Shown here one piece after another: positions 15,455 to 24,206 of a DNA stretch of 64,000 nucleotides. Source of the DNA: JAVVTR01 sp036653535. GTDB taxonomy: Bacteria > Bacteroidota > Bacteroidia > Bacteroidales > P3. The stretch is from contig JAVVTR010000006.1 of the NCBI GenBank assembly GCA_036653535.1, positions 1 to 64,000 on the forward strand. The letters are read 5' to 3'. Below the pieces are notes generated by a model that made no database searches, had not been told where the DNA came from, and saw only the letters and a list, made by a program, of their open reading frames with translations. Each line of letters starts with the position of its first letter. Position 1 is the first letter of the stretch. The translations under genes and the position numbers were made by a program.

Positions 15455-17512
15455 ATGAAAACAAAAAAAATATCCAAATGGATAGGTTTGTGTACTTTAT
15501 CGATGATATGTTTCGGCTTTAGTTCCGATAAGAATAGTTTGGAAAGCTCCTTTATTACAGCAAAAGAAATTATGGAAGCTACCTCTGCCCTTAATAAAAA
15601 ATATAGGGCAGAGGATGCACAAAAGCGTATTGCCATAGGCGTGAAACAAGTGGCGGAAACTTGGCTAGAAACCGATGGAACTCGCCCTGAATTTGTGCAA
15701 TTTTGTGTGAACAATTTTGAAGCGGATAGTGCACAATTAGATGTTTTATTTCAAAAATTGTCTCGTAATTTGGAATTGCTTTTCGGGTATCATAATAAAA
15801 TGAGTGTAGATCTAAAAATTCCTATACAAGTATCTGGGGATGAAATTACAAATATAGATGAACTTTTTGGCGGTTTGAATCCATCGGCTCATTTTACAGA
15901 CGATATGTATGCCAGTAAAATTGCTTTTGTATGTCTACTCAATTTTCCAAGGTATAGTTTGAGTGAAAAAAATGCGCAAGGGGGACAATGGAGTCGTCAA
16001 CAATGGGCGTATGCTCGTATGGGAGATGTGTTTGGAGCAAGGATACCCGCTTTATTGTCACAAAAATTTGCGCAATTGGAAACCGAAAGTGATAGCTATA
16101 TTTCCGATTATAATATTTGTATGGAAGGCTTAGTAAAGGGTAAGAAAAAGGATTTTTTTGCGCCCAATACCCATTTAATTACCCATTGGGGCTTGCGAGA
16201 TGAACTCAAATCGCAATATGGGCAAAAAGAGGGGCTTGAAAAACAAAAGCTAATTTATCAAGTGATGAAGCGAATTATAGCCCAAGATATTCCTTCCATC
16301 GTTATTAATAATGCAAATTTAGAATGGGATCCTTACACGAATAAGGTGAGCGATCAAGGAAAATTAATAGAAACGCTTCCAGAGGCAAATGTGCGATATG
16401 AATATTTATTGAAATTTTTTGGGGTAGCCAAAGAAATGGATGCCTATTATCCCATGTATCCAAGCTACATTCAAAGAGTGTTTGATTTAGATATGGAATT
16501 GGGACAAAAAGAAGTAGAAAAATTATTTACCACTTTGCTCTCTTCGGAACAAATTAAAAAAACAGCCAATCTAATTGCTAAACGTTTGGGGCGAAAATTA
16601 GAAGCGTATGACATTTGGTATGCGGGTTTCAAAGTGGACAACGAACTTTCGGAAGCCCAATTAGACCAATGGACAAAGGAAAAATATCCTACCACTCAAG
16701 CTTTTAAAGCCGATTTACCTCGTGTCTTAATGCAATTGGGTTTTACCCCCGAAAAAGCCGATTTTATTTGTTCTAAAATAACGGTGGATGCTTCGCGTGG
16801 AGCTGGCCATGCTTGGGAGGCGAAAATGAAAGGAGATAATGCTCGCTTACGTACACGAATAGGGGCGGATGGAATGAATTATAAAGGCTATAATATTGCC
16901 GTACACGAATTTGGCCACAATGTGGAACAAACGCTTTCGTTGTACGATATGGATTATTATATGTTAGGAGGGGTGCCTACTACGGCTTTTACAGAGGCTT
17001 TGGCTTTTATGTTTCAAGTCCGTAATTTGGATTTATTGGGGGTAAGTGCTGTAAAATCGGAAGAGTCGGATGATTTGGAATGTTTACAAACTTTGTGGTC
17101 GACCTATGAGATTATGGGCGTATCTTTGGTGGATATTCGTGTATGGGAATGGATGTATGCACATCCAAACTGCAATGCAGACGAGTTAAAAGAAGCGGTA
17201 ATTCGTATTGCCAAAGAAGTTTGGAATACCTATTATGCCCCTGTGTTTGGTAAAAAAGAGGAACCTATTTTGGCTATATATTCACACATGATTATTGATC
17301 CCTTGTATTTACCTTCTTATCCAATAGGTCATTTAATTGATTTTCAATTAGAACAAGCCGTAAAAGAAAAGAATTTTGCCAATACAATTATGCCTTGGTT
17401 TGAACAAGGAAAGTTGACCCCTAAGTGGTGGATGAAAAAAGCGGTACAAAAAGAACTATCGGTACAAGCTATTTTGGATGCGGCAGAAGGAGCCTTAGAA
17501 AAAATAAAATAA
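15455..17512 (+). CDS. Secreted HEXXH zinc metallopeptidase, gluzincin type, family unassigned
   Basis: 685 aa. An N-terminal hydrophobic stretch (about residues 8-22) suggests export. The zinc motif HEFGH lies at 484-488, and E514 in TEALAF, 26 residues after the second His, is the likely third ligand, giving the HEXXH...E layout of gluzincins such as M3 oligopeptidases. Length also suits M3, but the usual M3 text around the motif is absent and M49 would need HEXXGH, so I leave the family open. The helix-rich C-terminal half ends in WWMKKAVQKELS. It lies 10 bases upstream of the glycosyltransferase at 17523. Peptidase activity is inferred from the motif. Confidence 0.7.
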   Translation: MKTKKISKWIGLCTLSMICFGFSSDKNSLESSFITAKEIMEATSALNKKYRAEDAQKRIAIGVKQVAETWLETDGTRPEFVQFCVNNFEADSAQLDVLFQKLSRNLELLFGYHNKMSVDLKIPIQVSGDEITNIDELFGGLNPSAHFTDDMYASKIAFVCLLNFPRYSLSEKNAQGGQWSRQQWAYARMGDVFGARIPALLSQKFAQLETESDSYISDYNICMEGLVKGKKKDFFAPNTHLITHWGLRDELKSQYGQKEGLEKQKLIYQVMKRIIAQDIPSIVINNANLEWDPYTNKVSDQGKLIETLPEANVRYEYLLKFFGVAKEMDAYYPMYPSYIQRVFDLDMELGQKEVEKLFTTLLSSEQIKKTANLIAKRLGRKLEAYDIWYAGFKVDNELSEAQLDQWTKEKYPTTQAFKADLPRVLMQLGFTPEKADFICSKITVDASRGAGHAWEAKMKGDNARLRTRIGADGMNYKGYNIAVHEFGHNVEQTLSLYDMDYYMLGGVPTTAFTEALAFMFQVRNLDLLGVSAVKSEESDDLECLQTLWSTYEIMGVSLVDIRVWEWMYAHPNCNADELKEAVIRIAKEVWNTYYAPVFGKKEEPILAIYSHMIIDPLYLPSYPIGHLIDFQLEQAVKEKNFANTIMPWFEQGKLTPKWWMKKAVQKELSVQAILDAAEGALEKIK

Positions 17513-17522
17513 AGGAAACACC

Positions 17523-19010
17523 ATGATATTACCAAAAAACTTTTTTTCAAAAATAAGGCCCTTATTACCTTATATTTTAATTTTTATTTTGGCTTTCTTT
17601 CCATTTTTTGGATTGTTGGATACGTATCCTATACAACATTGGGATGAGGCTCAATTGGCAGTGAATGCGCAAGAGATGAACCAAAACGGTAAGTATTTAG
17701 TTACGTATTATGAGGGAGCTCCTGATATGTGGAATACAAAACCGCCTTTTATGATATGGTGTCAAGTAGGATGGATGAAATTAATAGGAGAAAATGAATT
17801 AGCCGTTCGATTACCTTCAGCTATTGCAGCTATGTTAACCTGTTTTTTGCTATTTTATTTTTCAAAAAACTATTTAAAAAACAGCATTTTGGGATTTATT
17901 GCAGCCTTAGTGCTAATGACTAGCTGGGGCTATGTGGAAGGGCATGCTGTACGAACGGGCGATTATGATGCCATGGTAAGTTTGTTTACCACGGCCTATT
18001 GTTTATTTTATTTTTTATTTTTAGAACGCAAGCAAAACAAATATATCTATTTATTTGCTTTGGGATTTACCTTAGCCGTATTTACCAAATCTATAGTGGG
18101 GCTTTTATTTTTCTTGCCTTTGGCTATCTATACCGTATTTACAAAAAAAACAAAATTTGTTTTAAGCAATAAGCATCTGTATATCGCAAGTGGACTGGGT
18201 TTTTTGCTGATTGCTGCCTATTATTTGGGACGAGAAAGCTTAAATCCAGGCTATTTACAAGCGGTATGGGATAATGATTTATTAGGACGATTTTCACAGG
18301 TAATAGAAGGACATGATGGTAGTATCTTTTTTTATATTAAACACTTAGTGCTTTTTCAATATAGATATTGGATGCTATTTGCAGGCGCATCTGCAATTTT
18401 GGCTTTGAGTTTAAAAAATCTGAAACTTAGGAAGTTAATGCAATTTATGTTATTTTGTATTTTAGGCTTTTTTTGTGTTATTACGGTATCTGAAACTAAA
18501 ATTCCTTGGTATACTACGCCATTGTTTCCCTTATTGGCACTATTGTCAAGCCTCAGTATTTATTTTGTATATGATTGGCTCAAAACCATGGATTATGCAA
18601 CTAAAAAGTTAAAATATAATGTACTACCATGTATATTTTTATGCCTAATTTTTGTACTCCCTTATGCTAAAATTGTTATAAAATCAAAAGAAAATCCACT
18701 TTGTGTTAAATCATATTATGCGTACAGTACAATTTTACAAAAAGCAGTAAAAGGAGAATGTGATGTAAATACGCATCGCATTTTACATGAAGAGCATAAT
18801 TCGTATTATGATTTTTATGTCCATATACTCAAACAAAAAGGGGTGGATATTGATTTTGTTGCGGATAAAAAAAATATGGAAGCCGCATTTGGTAAAAAGA
18901 TAATTGTGCAACAGGCACATCTCAAAAAATACATAGAGGCTGAATATATATACGAAAAGATGGATAGTATAGAAAATGTTATAATATATAAAATTCATGG
19001 ACGAAAATAA
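17523..19010 (+). CDS. Membrane glycosyltransferase, ArnT/PMT-like (GT39/GT83 type)
   Basis: 495 aa with about 10-12 membrane helices. The N-terminal periplasmic loop has HWDEAQLAVNAQEM, the acidic pair typical of GT-C enzymes that use polyprenyl-phosphate sugars (as in ArnT), then NTKPPFMIW. The C-terminal soluble part is about 100 residues. It overlaps by 14 bases the next gene, a GT2 enzyme that likely makes the polyprenyl-phosphate sugar donor. Together they suggest modification of lipid A, glycan or protein on the outer side of the inner membrane. The first 97 bases of this gene are partly copied at 20365-20462. Confidence 0.85.
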   Translation: MILPKNFFSKIRPLLPYILIFILAFFPFFGLLDTYPIQHWDEAQLAVNAQEMNQNGKYLVTYYEGAPDMWNTKPPFMIWCQVGWMKLIGENELAVRLPSAIAAMLTCFLLFYFSKNYLKNSILGFIAALVLMTSWGYVEGHAVRTGDYDAMVSLFTTAYCLFYFLFLERKQNKYIYLFALGFTLAVFTKSIVGLLFFLPLAIYTVFTKKTKFVLSNKHLYIASGLGFLLIAAYYLGRESLNPGYLQAVWDNDLLGRFSQVIEGHDGSIFFYIKHLVLFQYRYWMLFAGASAILALSLKNLKLRKLMQFMLFCILGFFCVITVSETKIPWYTTPLFPLLALLSSLSIYFVYDWLKTMDYATKKLKYNVLPCIFLCLIFVLPYAKIVIKSKENPLCVKSYYAYSTILQKAVKGECDVNTHRILHEEHNSYYDFYVHILKQKGVDIDFVADKKNMEAAFGKKIIVQQAHLKKYIEAEYIYEKMDSIENVIIYKIHGRK

Positions 19011-19956
19011 AACCATAGAAATTTCATTAGTAATTCCTATTTTTAATGAAGAAGAAAATATTGGAGAATTGTATCGACGACTCAAACTTGTTTTAGATAC
19101 GCTAACACCTTCGTATGAAATACTATTTATAAATGATGGTAGTAAAGATAGCTCTTTGACTCAATTGATACATTTGGCTCAAACAGATTCTCGAATTGTA
19201 TATTTGAATTTCAGTCGAAATTTTGGTCACCAAGTAGCTGTTATGGCGGGTTTGGATTATAGTAAAGGTGAAGTTGTGATTATTATGGATGCCGATTTGC
19301 AAGATCCTCCAGAATTAATTTCTGAATTATATAGCAAATATCAAGAGGGATATCAAGTAGTATATGGACAACGTGCCAAAAGAGAAGGTGAAACCCTATT
19401 TAAAAAACTAAGCGCCAAATGTTTTTATAGAATTTTAAAAAAAATGACCGCTTTAGATATTCCTTTAGATACAGGCGATTTTAGATTAATTAGTAGGCGT
19501 ATAGTTGATTTATTGAAAGAGATGCCTGAAAAAAATAAATTTCTTAGAGGGCAAATTGCTTGGTTGGGATTTAGACAGACGGGGGTTTCCTATATAAGAC
19601 AAGAGCGTTTACATGGGCAATCGGCCTACCCTTTAAATAAAATGTTGCATTTAGCCATGGATGGAATTACTTCATTTTCGGATAAACCCTTAGCTTGGGT
19701 AACTTTTTGGGGTATAAGTATGTCCAGTTTGGCTTTTTTGATTATTATCTATGCTTTATATTCCCATTTTATATTGGAACAAACAATGAGTGGATGGACT
19801 TCTTTAATCATTTCTGTGATGTTTTTAGGGGGAATTCAATTAATTTCCATAGGGATTATAGGACAATATATTTCGCGTATCACTAAAGATGTACGACAAC
19901 GGCCTTTGTATATAGTAGAGTCGACCAATCAGACTACAGGCAGCAAAATTCAATAA
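18997..19956 (+). CDS. GT2 polyprenyl-phosphate sugar synthase (DPM1/ArnC/GtrB-like)
   Basis: 319 aa. GT-A domain (residues 1-230) starting SLVIPIFNEEENI, with DGSKD, the metal-binding MDADLQDPP motif and a DTGDFRL stretch. Two membrane helices follow (about 235-260 and 270-295) and a short basic tail, the layout of GtrB/ArnC. It transfers a sugar from a nucleotide to undecaprenyl phosphate on the cytoplasmic face. Its start lies within the end of the upstream ArnT-like gene, so the two are translationally coupled and probably act as a pair. Confidence 0.9.
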   Translation: MDENKTIEISLVIPIFNEEENIGELYRRLKLVLDTLTPSYEILFINDGSKDSSLTQLIHLAQTDSRIVYLNFSRNFGHQVAVMAGLDYSKGEVVIIMDADLQDPPELISELYSKYQEGYQVVYGQRAKREGETLFKKLSAKCFYRILKKMTALDIPLDTGDFRLISRRIVDLLKEMPEKNKFLRGQIAWLGFRQTGVSYIRQERLHGQSAYPLNKMLHLAMDGITSFSDKPLAWVTFWGISMSSLAFLIIIYALYSHFILEQTMSGWTSLIISVMFLGGIQLISIGIIGQYISRITKDVRQRPLYIVESTNQTTGSKIQ

Positions 19957-19976
19957 AACGTGCTTAATGCAATACC

Positions 19977-20012
19977 AAAAAAGCAGCCAACTTTTGTTTG
20001 ACTGTTTTTTTT
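19977..20012 (+). terminator. Probable terminator after the glycosyltransferase pair
   Basis: CAGCCAA (19984-19990) pairs with TTGACTG (19998-20004) with one C-A mismatch, extended by A-T pairs, and is followed by a run of eight T. It is close after the stop at 19956. Confidence 0.4.
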
Positions 20013-20035
20013 ATACGTATGGATATTTTGTGAAA

Positions 20036-20364
20036 TTATATCAATGCATGAATCACGAGACCTGAACGTAATTTAGGTTCAAACCAAGTGGTTTTAGGGG
20101 CATGATATTTCCACTATCGGCAATATTGACAAATTGTTTCATCGATACAGGATAAAGGGCAAAAGCTACTTTCATCTCGCTATTATCTACACGATGTTTC
20201 AATTCACCTAAACCTCTAATTTCGCCTACAAAATCAATTCGTTTTTCAGTGCGGAGATCTTTAATGCCTGAAATTTTGTCGGGTACTAAATTGGAAAGAA
20301 TGGTCACATCCAATACGCCAATAGGACCTTGGTCGTTGTAGGTGCTCGCTTTAGCAATAATAGA
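20036..20364 (-). pseudogene. Decayed DUF1015 gene, 3' fragment with frameshift
   Basis: On the minus strand from about 20364, the frame encodes AKASTYND, GVLDVTILSN, GIKDLRTEKRIDFVGEIRG, KVAFALYPVS and NIADSGNIMP, all recognisable from the C-terminal third of DUF1015 proteins (normally about 400 aa). At the run of four G at 20097-20100 the frame breaks by one base; in the shifted frame it continues KTTWFEPKLRSGLVIH to a stop at 20036, the expected family ending. The 5' two-thirds is missing and the fragment stops exactly where an 86-bp copy of the 17523 gene begins. The one-base loss could be a sequencing error; the truncation could not. Confidence 0.8.
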
Positions 20365-20462
20365 ATGCTATTACAAAAAAAACTTTTTTTCAAAAATAAG
20401 GCCCTTATTACCTTATATTTTAATTTTTATTTTGGCTTTCTTTCCATTTTTTGGATTGTTGG
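20365..20462 (+). repeat. Copy of the 5' end of the 17523 glycosyltransferase gene
   Basis: Bases 20377-20462 are identical over 86 bp to 17534-17619. The preceding dozen bases, including the ATG, also match apart from small changes (one substitution and a longer A run). The reading frame is lost and a stop follows. It abuts the truncated DUF1015 fragment. Either a duplication/rearrangement scar or an assembly join error. Confidence 0.85.
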
Positions 20463-20475
20463 TAGGATAACTACT

Positions 20476-21159
20476 CTATATAAAAACAGCAACTACAGTT
20501 AGAGAAAGATAAAGTATGGCTAAAATATAAGAGATCTTGTAGTTGTCTTTTTGTTTTTGAAAAAGAGAGTCTAAAAAAGGGAAAATAGAAACTAAAATTA
20601 CAGCCAAGGAATAATGTTGCACTTTTTTATATTGCTTATAGTTCGGAAGTTCTTTTGTAAATTGGTAGGCAAATAATAGCAGGGAAGATGCTGTAAGTAT
20701 AGCTATATTGCGGTATCCTCCAATAGATAGATCGATTAAATTTTCATTAAATTTTCCACATAAAGAAGCGGAGAAGAAAATTAATCCGCAGCCAAATAAT
20801 AGGCCAAAAGTAAGTTCTCCAAGGGCAATATAACGTAGAGGCCACATATAAAACCAAGCAACTAAAAGGCCCACTATGACATATTTCCATAACTCTACAG
20901 AATTCGTTTCTATATAAAGACCCGATAAAGAAATAAGAAATAATAGAAAACTTATCCAAAAAGAGGTGTAAGAAATTTCTTTTTGGGAGCGAAAAAGGCG
21001 ACTATAAATAGAAAAAGAGAGAAAAAAAAGTTCCACACAAACTAAAATTAATAACCAATAAGGTTCTAATATGGCCCCTTGTTTAAGGGCGATTATGGCT
21101 CCTATAAAAAAAGATAGAGCTATAAGTCCATAGGGTAGTAAGTCAAGATTTTTTTTCAT
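20476..21159 (-). CDS. Polytopic membrane protein, unrecognised
   Basis: 227 aa from the ATG at 21159, chosen because a -7 box (TATTTTTG, 21171-21164) ends four bases upstream and the preceding in-frame residues are not membrane-like. It has about seven to eight hydrophobic helices separated by short loops with basic residues (RSQKE, KELPNYKQYKK) and no soluble domain or catalytic motif that I can name. The size is like YhhN lysoplasmalogenase-type proteins, but I see no defining motif. Divergent from mutB. Confidence 0.6.
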   Translation of the reverse strand: MKKNLDLLPYGLIALSFFIGAIIALKQGAILEPYWLLILVCVELFFLSFSIYSRLFRSQKEISYTSFWISFLLFLISLSGLYIETNSVELWKYVIVGLLVAWFYMWPLRYIALGELTFGLLFGCGLIFFSASLCGKFNENLIDLSIGGYRNIAILTASSLLLFAYQFTKELPNYKQYKKVQHYSLAVILVSIFPFLDSLFQKQKDNYKISYILAILYLSLTVVAVFI

Positions 21160-21163
21160 AAGG

Positions 21164-21171
21164 CAAAAATA
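21164..21171 (-). promoter_or_regulatory. -7 box for the 20476-21159 gene
   Basis: TATTTTTG on the minus strand ends four bases before the ATG. The predicted transcription start is at or within a base or two of the start codon, so the mRNA may be leaderless. Confidence 0.45.
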
Positions 21172-21204
21172 CGTCAATCTATTGAAACTTTGGGCGAAAA
21201 ATCG

Positions 21205-21212
21205 TACCTTTG
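21205..21212 (+). promoter_or_regulatory. -7 box for mutB
   Basis: TACCTTTG followed by CA. An ATTG at 21181-21184 lies 20 bases upstream as a possible weak -33. It gives a leader of about 80 nt. Confidence 0.5.
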
Positions 21213-21295
21213 CAGTGCTTTTTGTTTGAGGGACAGGCAATAATTCTGTCTATTAGCACTTTATCTCTGATAAAAATTATAAATCCGTATAAGAT

Positions 21296-23440
21296 ATGAG
21301 ACCTGATTTTAAAGATGTGGATTACAAGACTAATGTTGCGAAAAAACAACCGGAGTCTAAAAATACACAAAGTTGGCTTACGCCGGAGCAAATTCCTGTT
21401 AAACCTGTATATACACAGGAGGATTTGGCAGGTATGGAACATTTGAATTATGCAGCCGGGATCGTTCCTTTCTTGCGTGGACCGTATTCCACCATGTATG
21501 TGATGCGTCCTTGGACTATTCGTCAGTATGCCGGATTCTCTACCGCTGAAGAATCCAATGCTTTTTATCGTCGTAATTTGGCGGCTGGTCAAAAAGGCTT
21601 GTCTATAGCTTTCGACTTAGCTACTCACCGTGGATACGACTCCGATCACGAGAGAGTGGTAGGGGATGTAGGTAAAGCTGGGGTTGCAGTGGATTCTATC
21701 TTGGATATGAAAATATTATTCAACCAAATTCCATTGGATAAAATGTCGGTTTCTATGACGATGAATGGAGCCGTTTTGCCTATTTTGTCGTTTTATATTA
21801 TAGCAGCCGAAGAGCAAGGCGTGAAAATGGAACAACTTACCGGAACCATTCAAAATGATATTTTGAAAGAGTTTATGGTTAGAAACACCTACATTTATCC
21901 TCCTCTGCCTTCTATGCGTATTATCGCAGATATTTTCGAGTTTACTTCTAAGAATATGCCCAAATTCAATTCTATTAGTATTTCGGGATACCATATACAA
22001 GAAGCAGGAGCTACGGCCGATATTGAATTAGCTTATACTTTAGCCGATGGTTTGGAATATCTTAGAGCCGGAGTAAATGCAGGAATGAATATTGATGACT
22101 TTGCTCCTCGTTTATCGTTTTTTTGGGGCATAGGAATGAACCATTTTATGGAAATTGCAAAAATGCGTGCAGGACGTATGCTTTGGGCTAAAATTGTAAA
22201 GCAATTTAATCCTAAGAATGCAAAGTCTATGGCCTTGCGTACCCACTCCCAAACTTCAGGCTGGTCGCTTACCGAACAAGATCCGTTTAATAATGTTACC
22301 CGTACTTGTATAGAAGCTATGGGGGCTGCTTTGGGTCACACCCAGTCTTTACACACCAATGCCCTAGATGAAGCAATTGCTTTGCCTACCGATTTTTCTG
22401 CTCGTATTGCTCGTAACACCCAAATTTATATCCAAGAAGAAACCAAGGTTTGTAAGGTGGTGGATCCTTGGGCTGGTTCCTACTATATAGAAACCTTAAC
22501 ACAGGAATTGGCCGAAAAGGCATGGAAATTAATTCAAGAAGTGGAAGAGTTAGGGGGAATGGCTAAGGCTATAGAAACTGGTATTCCTAAAATGCGTATA
22601 GAAGAAGCTTCTGCTCGTAAGCAGGCTCGTATAGATTCCAAAACCGATACCATTGTGGGAATAAATAAATATCGTTTAGATAAAGAAGCTCCTTTGGAAA
22701 CATTGGAAGTAGATAATACCAAGGTTAGGGATGCTCAGTTGGCTCGTTTAGCCGATTTGAGAGCTCATCGTAATGAAGCGGAAGTCAATAAGGCCTTGGA
22801 TGCTCTTACCGAATGTGCAAAAACAGGGAATGGTAATTTGTTAGCACTTTCTATTGATGCAGCTCGTAAAAGAGCTTCTTTAGGAGAAATTTCTTATGCG
22901 TTAGAAAAAATATTTGGCCGTTATAAAGCGGTAATTAGAACAATTGCAGGCGTGTATTCATCAGAAACAAAAAACAATGCAAGCTTTGAAAAAGCTTCAA
23001 AAATGGCCGATGCTTTTGCCAAAAAAGAAGGTCGTCGTCCTCGTATTATGATCGCCAAAATGGGGCAAGATGGTCACGATCGTGGTGCTAAAGTGGTCGC
23101 TACTGGTTATGCCGATTTAGGATTTGATGTGGATATGGGACCATTATTTCAAACTCCGGCTGAAGCCGCAAAGCAAGCGGTGGAAAACGATGTGCATATA
23201 GTAGGGGTATCTTCTTTGGCAGCAGGGCATAAAACCTTGGTTCCCCAAATTATAGCAGAATTAAAAAAATTGGGACGTCCCGATATTTTGGTTACAGTAG
23301 GAGGGGTTATTCCTTCTCAAGATTACGATTTCCTTTATAAAGCGGGGGCTTGTGCTATTTTTGGACCCGGTACGGTTATTTCGGAATCGGCTGCAAAAAT
23401 GTTAGAAATATTGGGTGTAAAAGAATCGGATATAAAATAA
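21296..23440 (+). CDS. Methylmalonyl-CoA mutase, large subunit
   Basis: 714 aa, full length. A TIM-barrel catalytic domain (residues 1 to about 560) carries GLSIAFDLATHRGYDSDH, YHIQEAGATADIELAYTLADG and RTHSQTSGWSLTEQDP. The C-terminal B12 domain has the cobalamin-binding DGHDRG (D592, H594) and GVSSLAAGH. It interconverts succinyl-CoA and methylmalonyl-CoA in the propionate pathway. The small subunit gene, which normally precedes it, is not here: the upstream neighbour is divergent and the leader is 80 nt. pepE follows 2 bases after the stop. Confidence 0.97.
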   Translation: MRPDFKDVDYKTNVAKKQPESKNTQSWLTPEQIPVKPVYTQEDLAGMEHLNYAAGIVPFLRGPYSTMYVMRPWTIRQYAGFSTAEESNAFYRRNLAAGQKGLSIAFDLATHRGYDSDHERVVGDVGKAGVAVDSILDMKILFNQIPLDKMSVSMTMNGAVLPILSFYIIAAEEQGVKMEQLTGTIQNDILKEFMVRNTYIYPPLPSMRIIADIFEFTSKNMPKFNSISISGYHIQEAGATADIELAYTLADGLEYLRAGVNAGMNIDDFAPRLSFFWGIGMNHFMEIAKMRAGRMLWAKIVKQFNPKNAKSMALRTHSQTSGWSLTEQDPFNNVTRTCIEAMGAALGHTQSLHTNALDEAIALPTDFSARIARNTQIYIQEETKVCKVVDPWAGSYYIETLTQELAEKAWKLIQEVEELGGMAKAIETGIPKMRIEEASARKQARIDSKTDTIVGINKYRLDKEAPLETLEVDNTKVRDAQLARLADLRAHRNEAEVNKALDALTECAKTGNGNLLALSIDAARKRASLGEISYALEKIFGRYKAVIRTIAGVYSSETKNNASFEKASKMADAFAKKEGRRPRIMIAKMGQDGHDRGAKVVATGYADLGFDVDMGPLFQTPAEAAKQAVENDVHIVGVSSLAAGHKTLVPQIIAELKKLGRPDILVTVGGVIPSQDYDFLYKAGACAIFGPGTVISESAAKMLEILGVKESDIK

Positions 23441-23442
23441 TT

Positions 23443-24156
23443 ATGAATAGACATTTGTTGCTGATAAGTAATTCCACTAATGCGGGAGAAGCTTATTTAG
23501 AATGGCCCAAGAAAGATATTGCTGATTTTTTTTCTAAGCATGGTATAAAGAATGCTTTATTTGTACCTTATGCTGGAGTAAGTATGGGGTATGATGTTTA
23601 TACAGCAAAAGTGTCGGCGGTATTTGCTTCTATGGGGGTGAACCTAAGTTCGGTTCACACTTATAAAAACGGACTTAAGGCAGTGGAAGAATCCGAATGT
23701 ATAGTAGTAGGAGGAGGCAATACTTTTCATTTGGTTCACCAAATGCATCAAACCGGTATAATGGATGCTATTCGAAAAAAAGCATTAAATGGCACTCCTT
23801 ATATAGGATGGAGTGCCGGTTCTAACGTTGCATGTCCTACCATGAAAACCACCAACGATATGCCTATTATAGAGCCATCCTCCTTTAATACTTTAAATAT
23901 AGTGCCTTTTCAAATAAATCCCCATTACTTAGACGCCAATCCCTTAGGGCATGGTGGGGAAACGCGAGAAGATCGCATAGTGGAATTTATGGTAGTAAAT
24001 CCGGATATTTACATTGTTGGTTTACGGGAGGCCACCTCATTATTGGTAGAAAACAACAGTATGCAATTGGTGGGAAAACGTTCTATGCGTGTTTTTCATG
24101 CAGGAAAAGAACCCCTGGAAGTAGTCCCCGGATCGGATGTTAATTTCTTATTATAA
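23443..24156 (+). CDS. Dipeptidase E (peptidase S51)
   Basis: 237 aa. Cytoplasmic serine peptidase that cleaves Asp-X dipeptides. The nucleophile Ser124 lies in GWSAGSN. VVGGGNTFHL, NDMPIIEPSSF and NPHYLD are further family motifs. Start at the ATG at 23443, 2 bases after the mutB stop, so the pair is co-transcribed. A strong hairpin follows at 24159. Confidence 0.93.
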   Translation: MNRHLLLISNSTNAGEAYLEWPKKDIADFFSKHGIKNALFVPYAGVSMGYDVYTAKVSAVFASMGVNLSSVHTYKNGLKAVEESECIVVGGGNTFHLVHQMHQTGIMDAIRKKALNGTPYIGWSAGSNVACPTMKTTNDMPIIEPSSFNTLNIVPFQINPHYLDANPLGHGGETREDRIVEFMVVNPDIYIVGLREATSLLVENNSMQLVGKRSMRVFHAGKEPLEVVPGSDVNFLL

Positions 24157-24158
24157 AG

Positions 24159-24206
24159 TAGCTTAGAAGCTGCCTGAATTTTAAATTAGGCAGCTTCTAA
24201 AAGCTA
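24159..24206. terminator. Bidirectional terminator between pepE and the Smr gene
   Basis: TAGCTTAGAAGCTGCCT (24159-24175) pairs with AGGCAGCTTCTA and AAGCTA (24188-24206, one bulged A). It sits between convergent stops at 24156 and 24207. Confidence 0.75.

Noticed and set aside
15334..15714. 126-aa minus-strand frame over the 41-bp repeats
   Set aside because: It is antisense to the metallopeptidase start, and its sequence derives largely from the tandem repeat.
15455..17512. Dipeptidyl peptidase III (M49) assignment
   Set aside because: M49 enzymes have HEXXGH with a following EEXXAE/D motif. This protein has HEFGH and TEALAF.
20365..20506. 46-codon plus-strand frame starting in the duplicated segment
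   Set aside because: It reads the glycosyltransferase copy in the wrong frame and then runs into the tail of the opposite gene.
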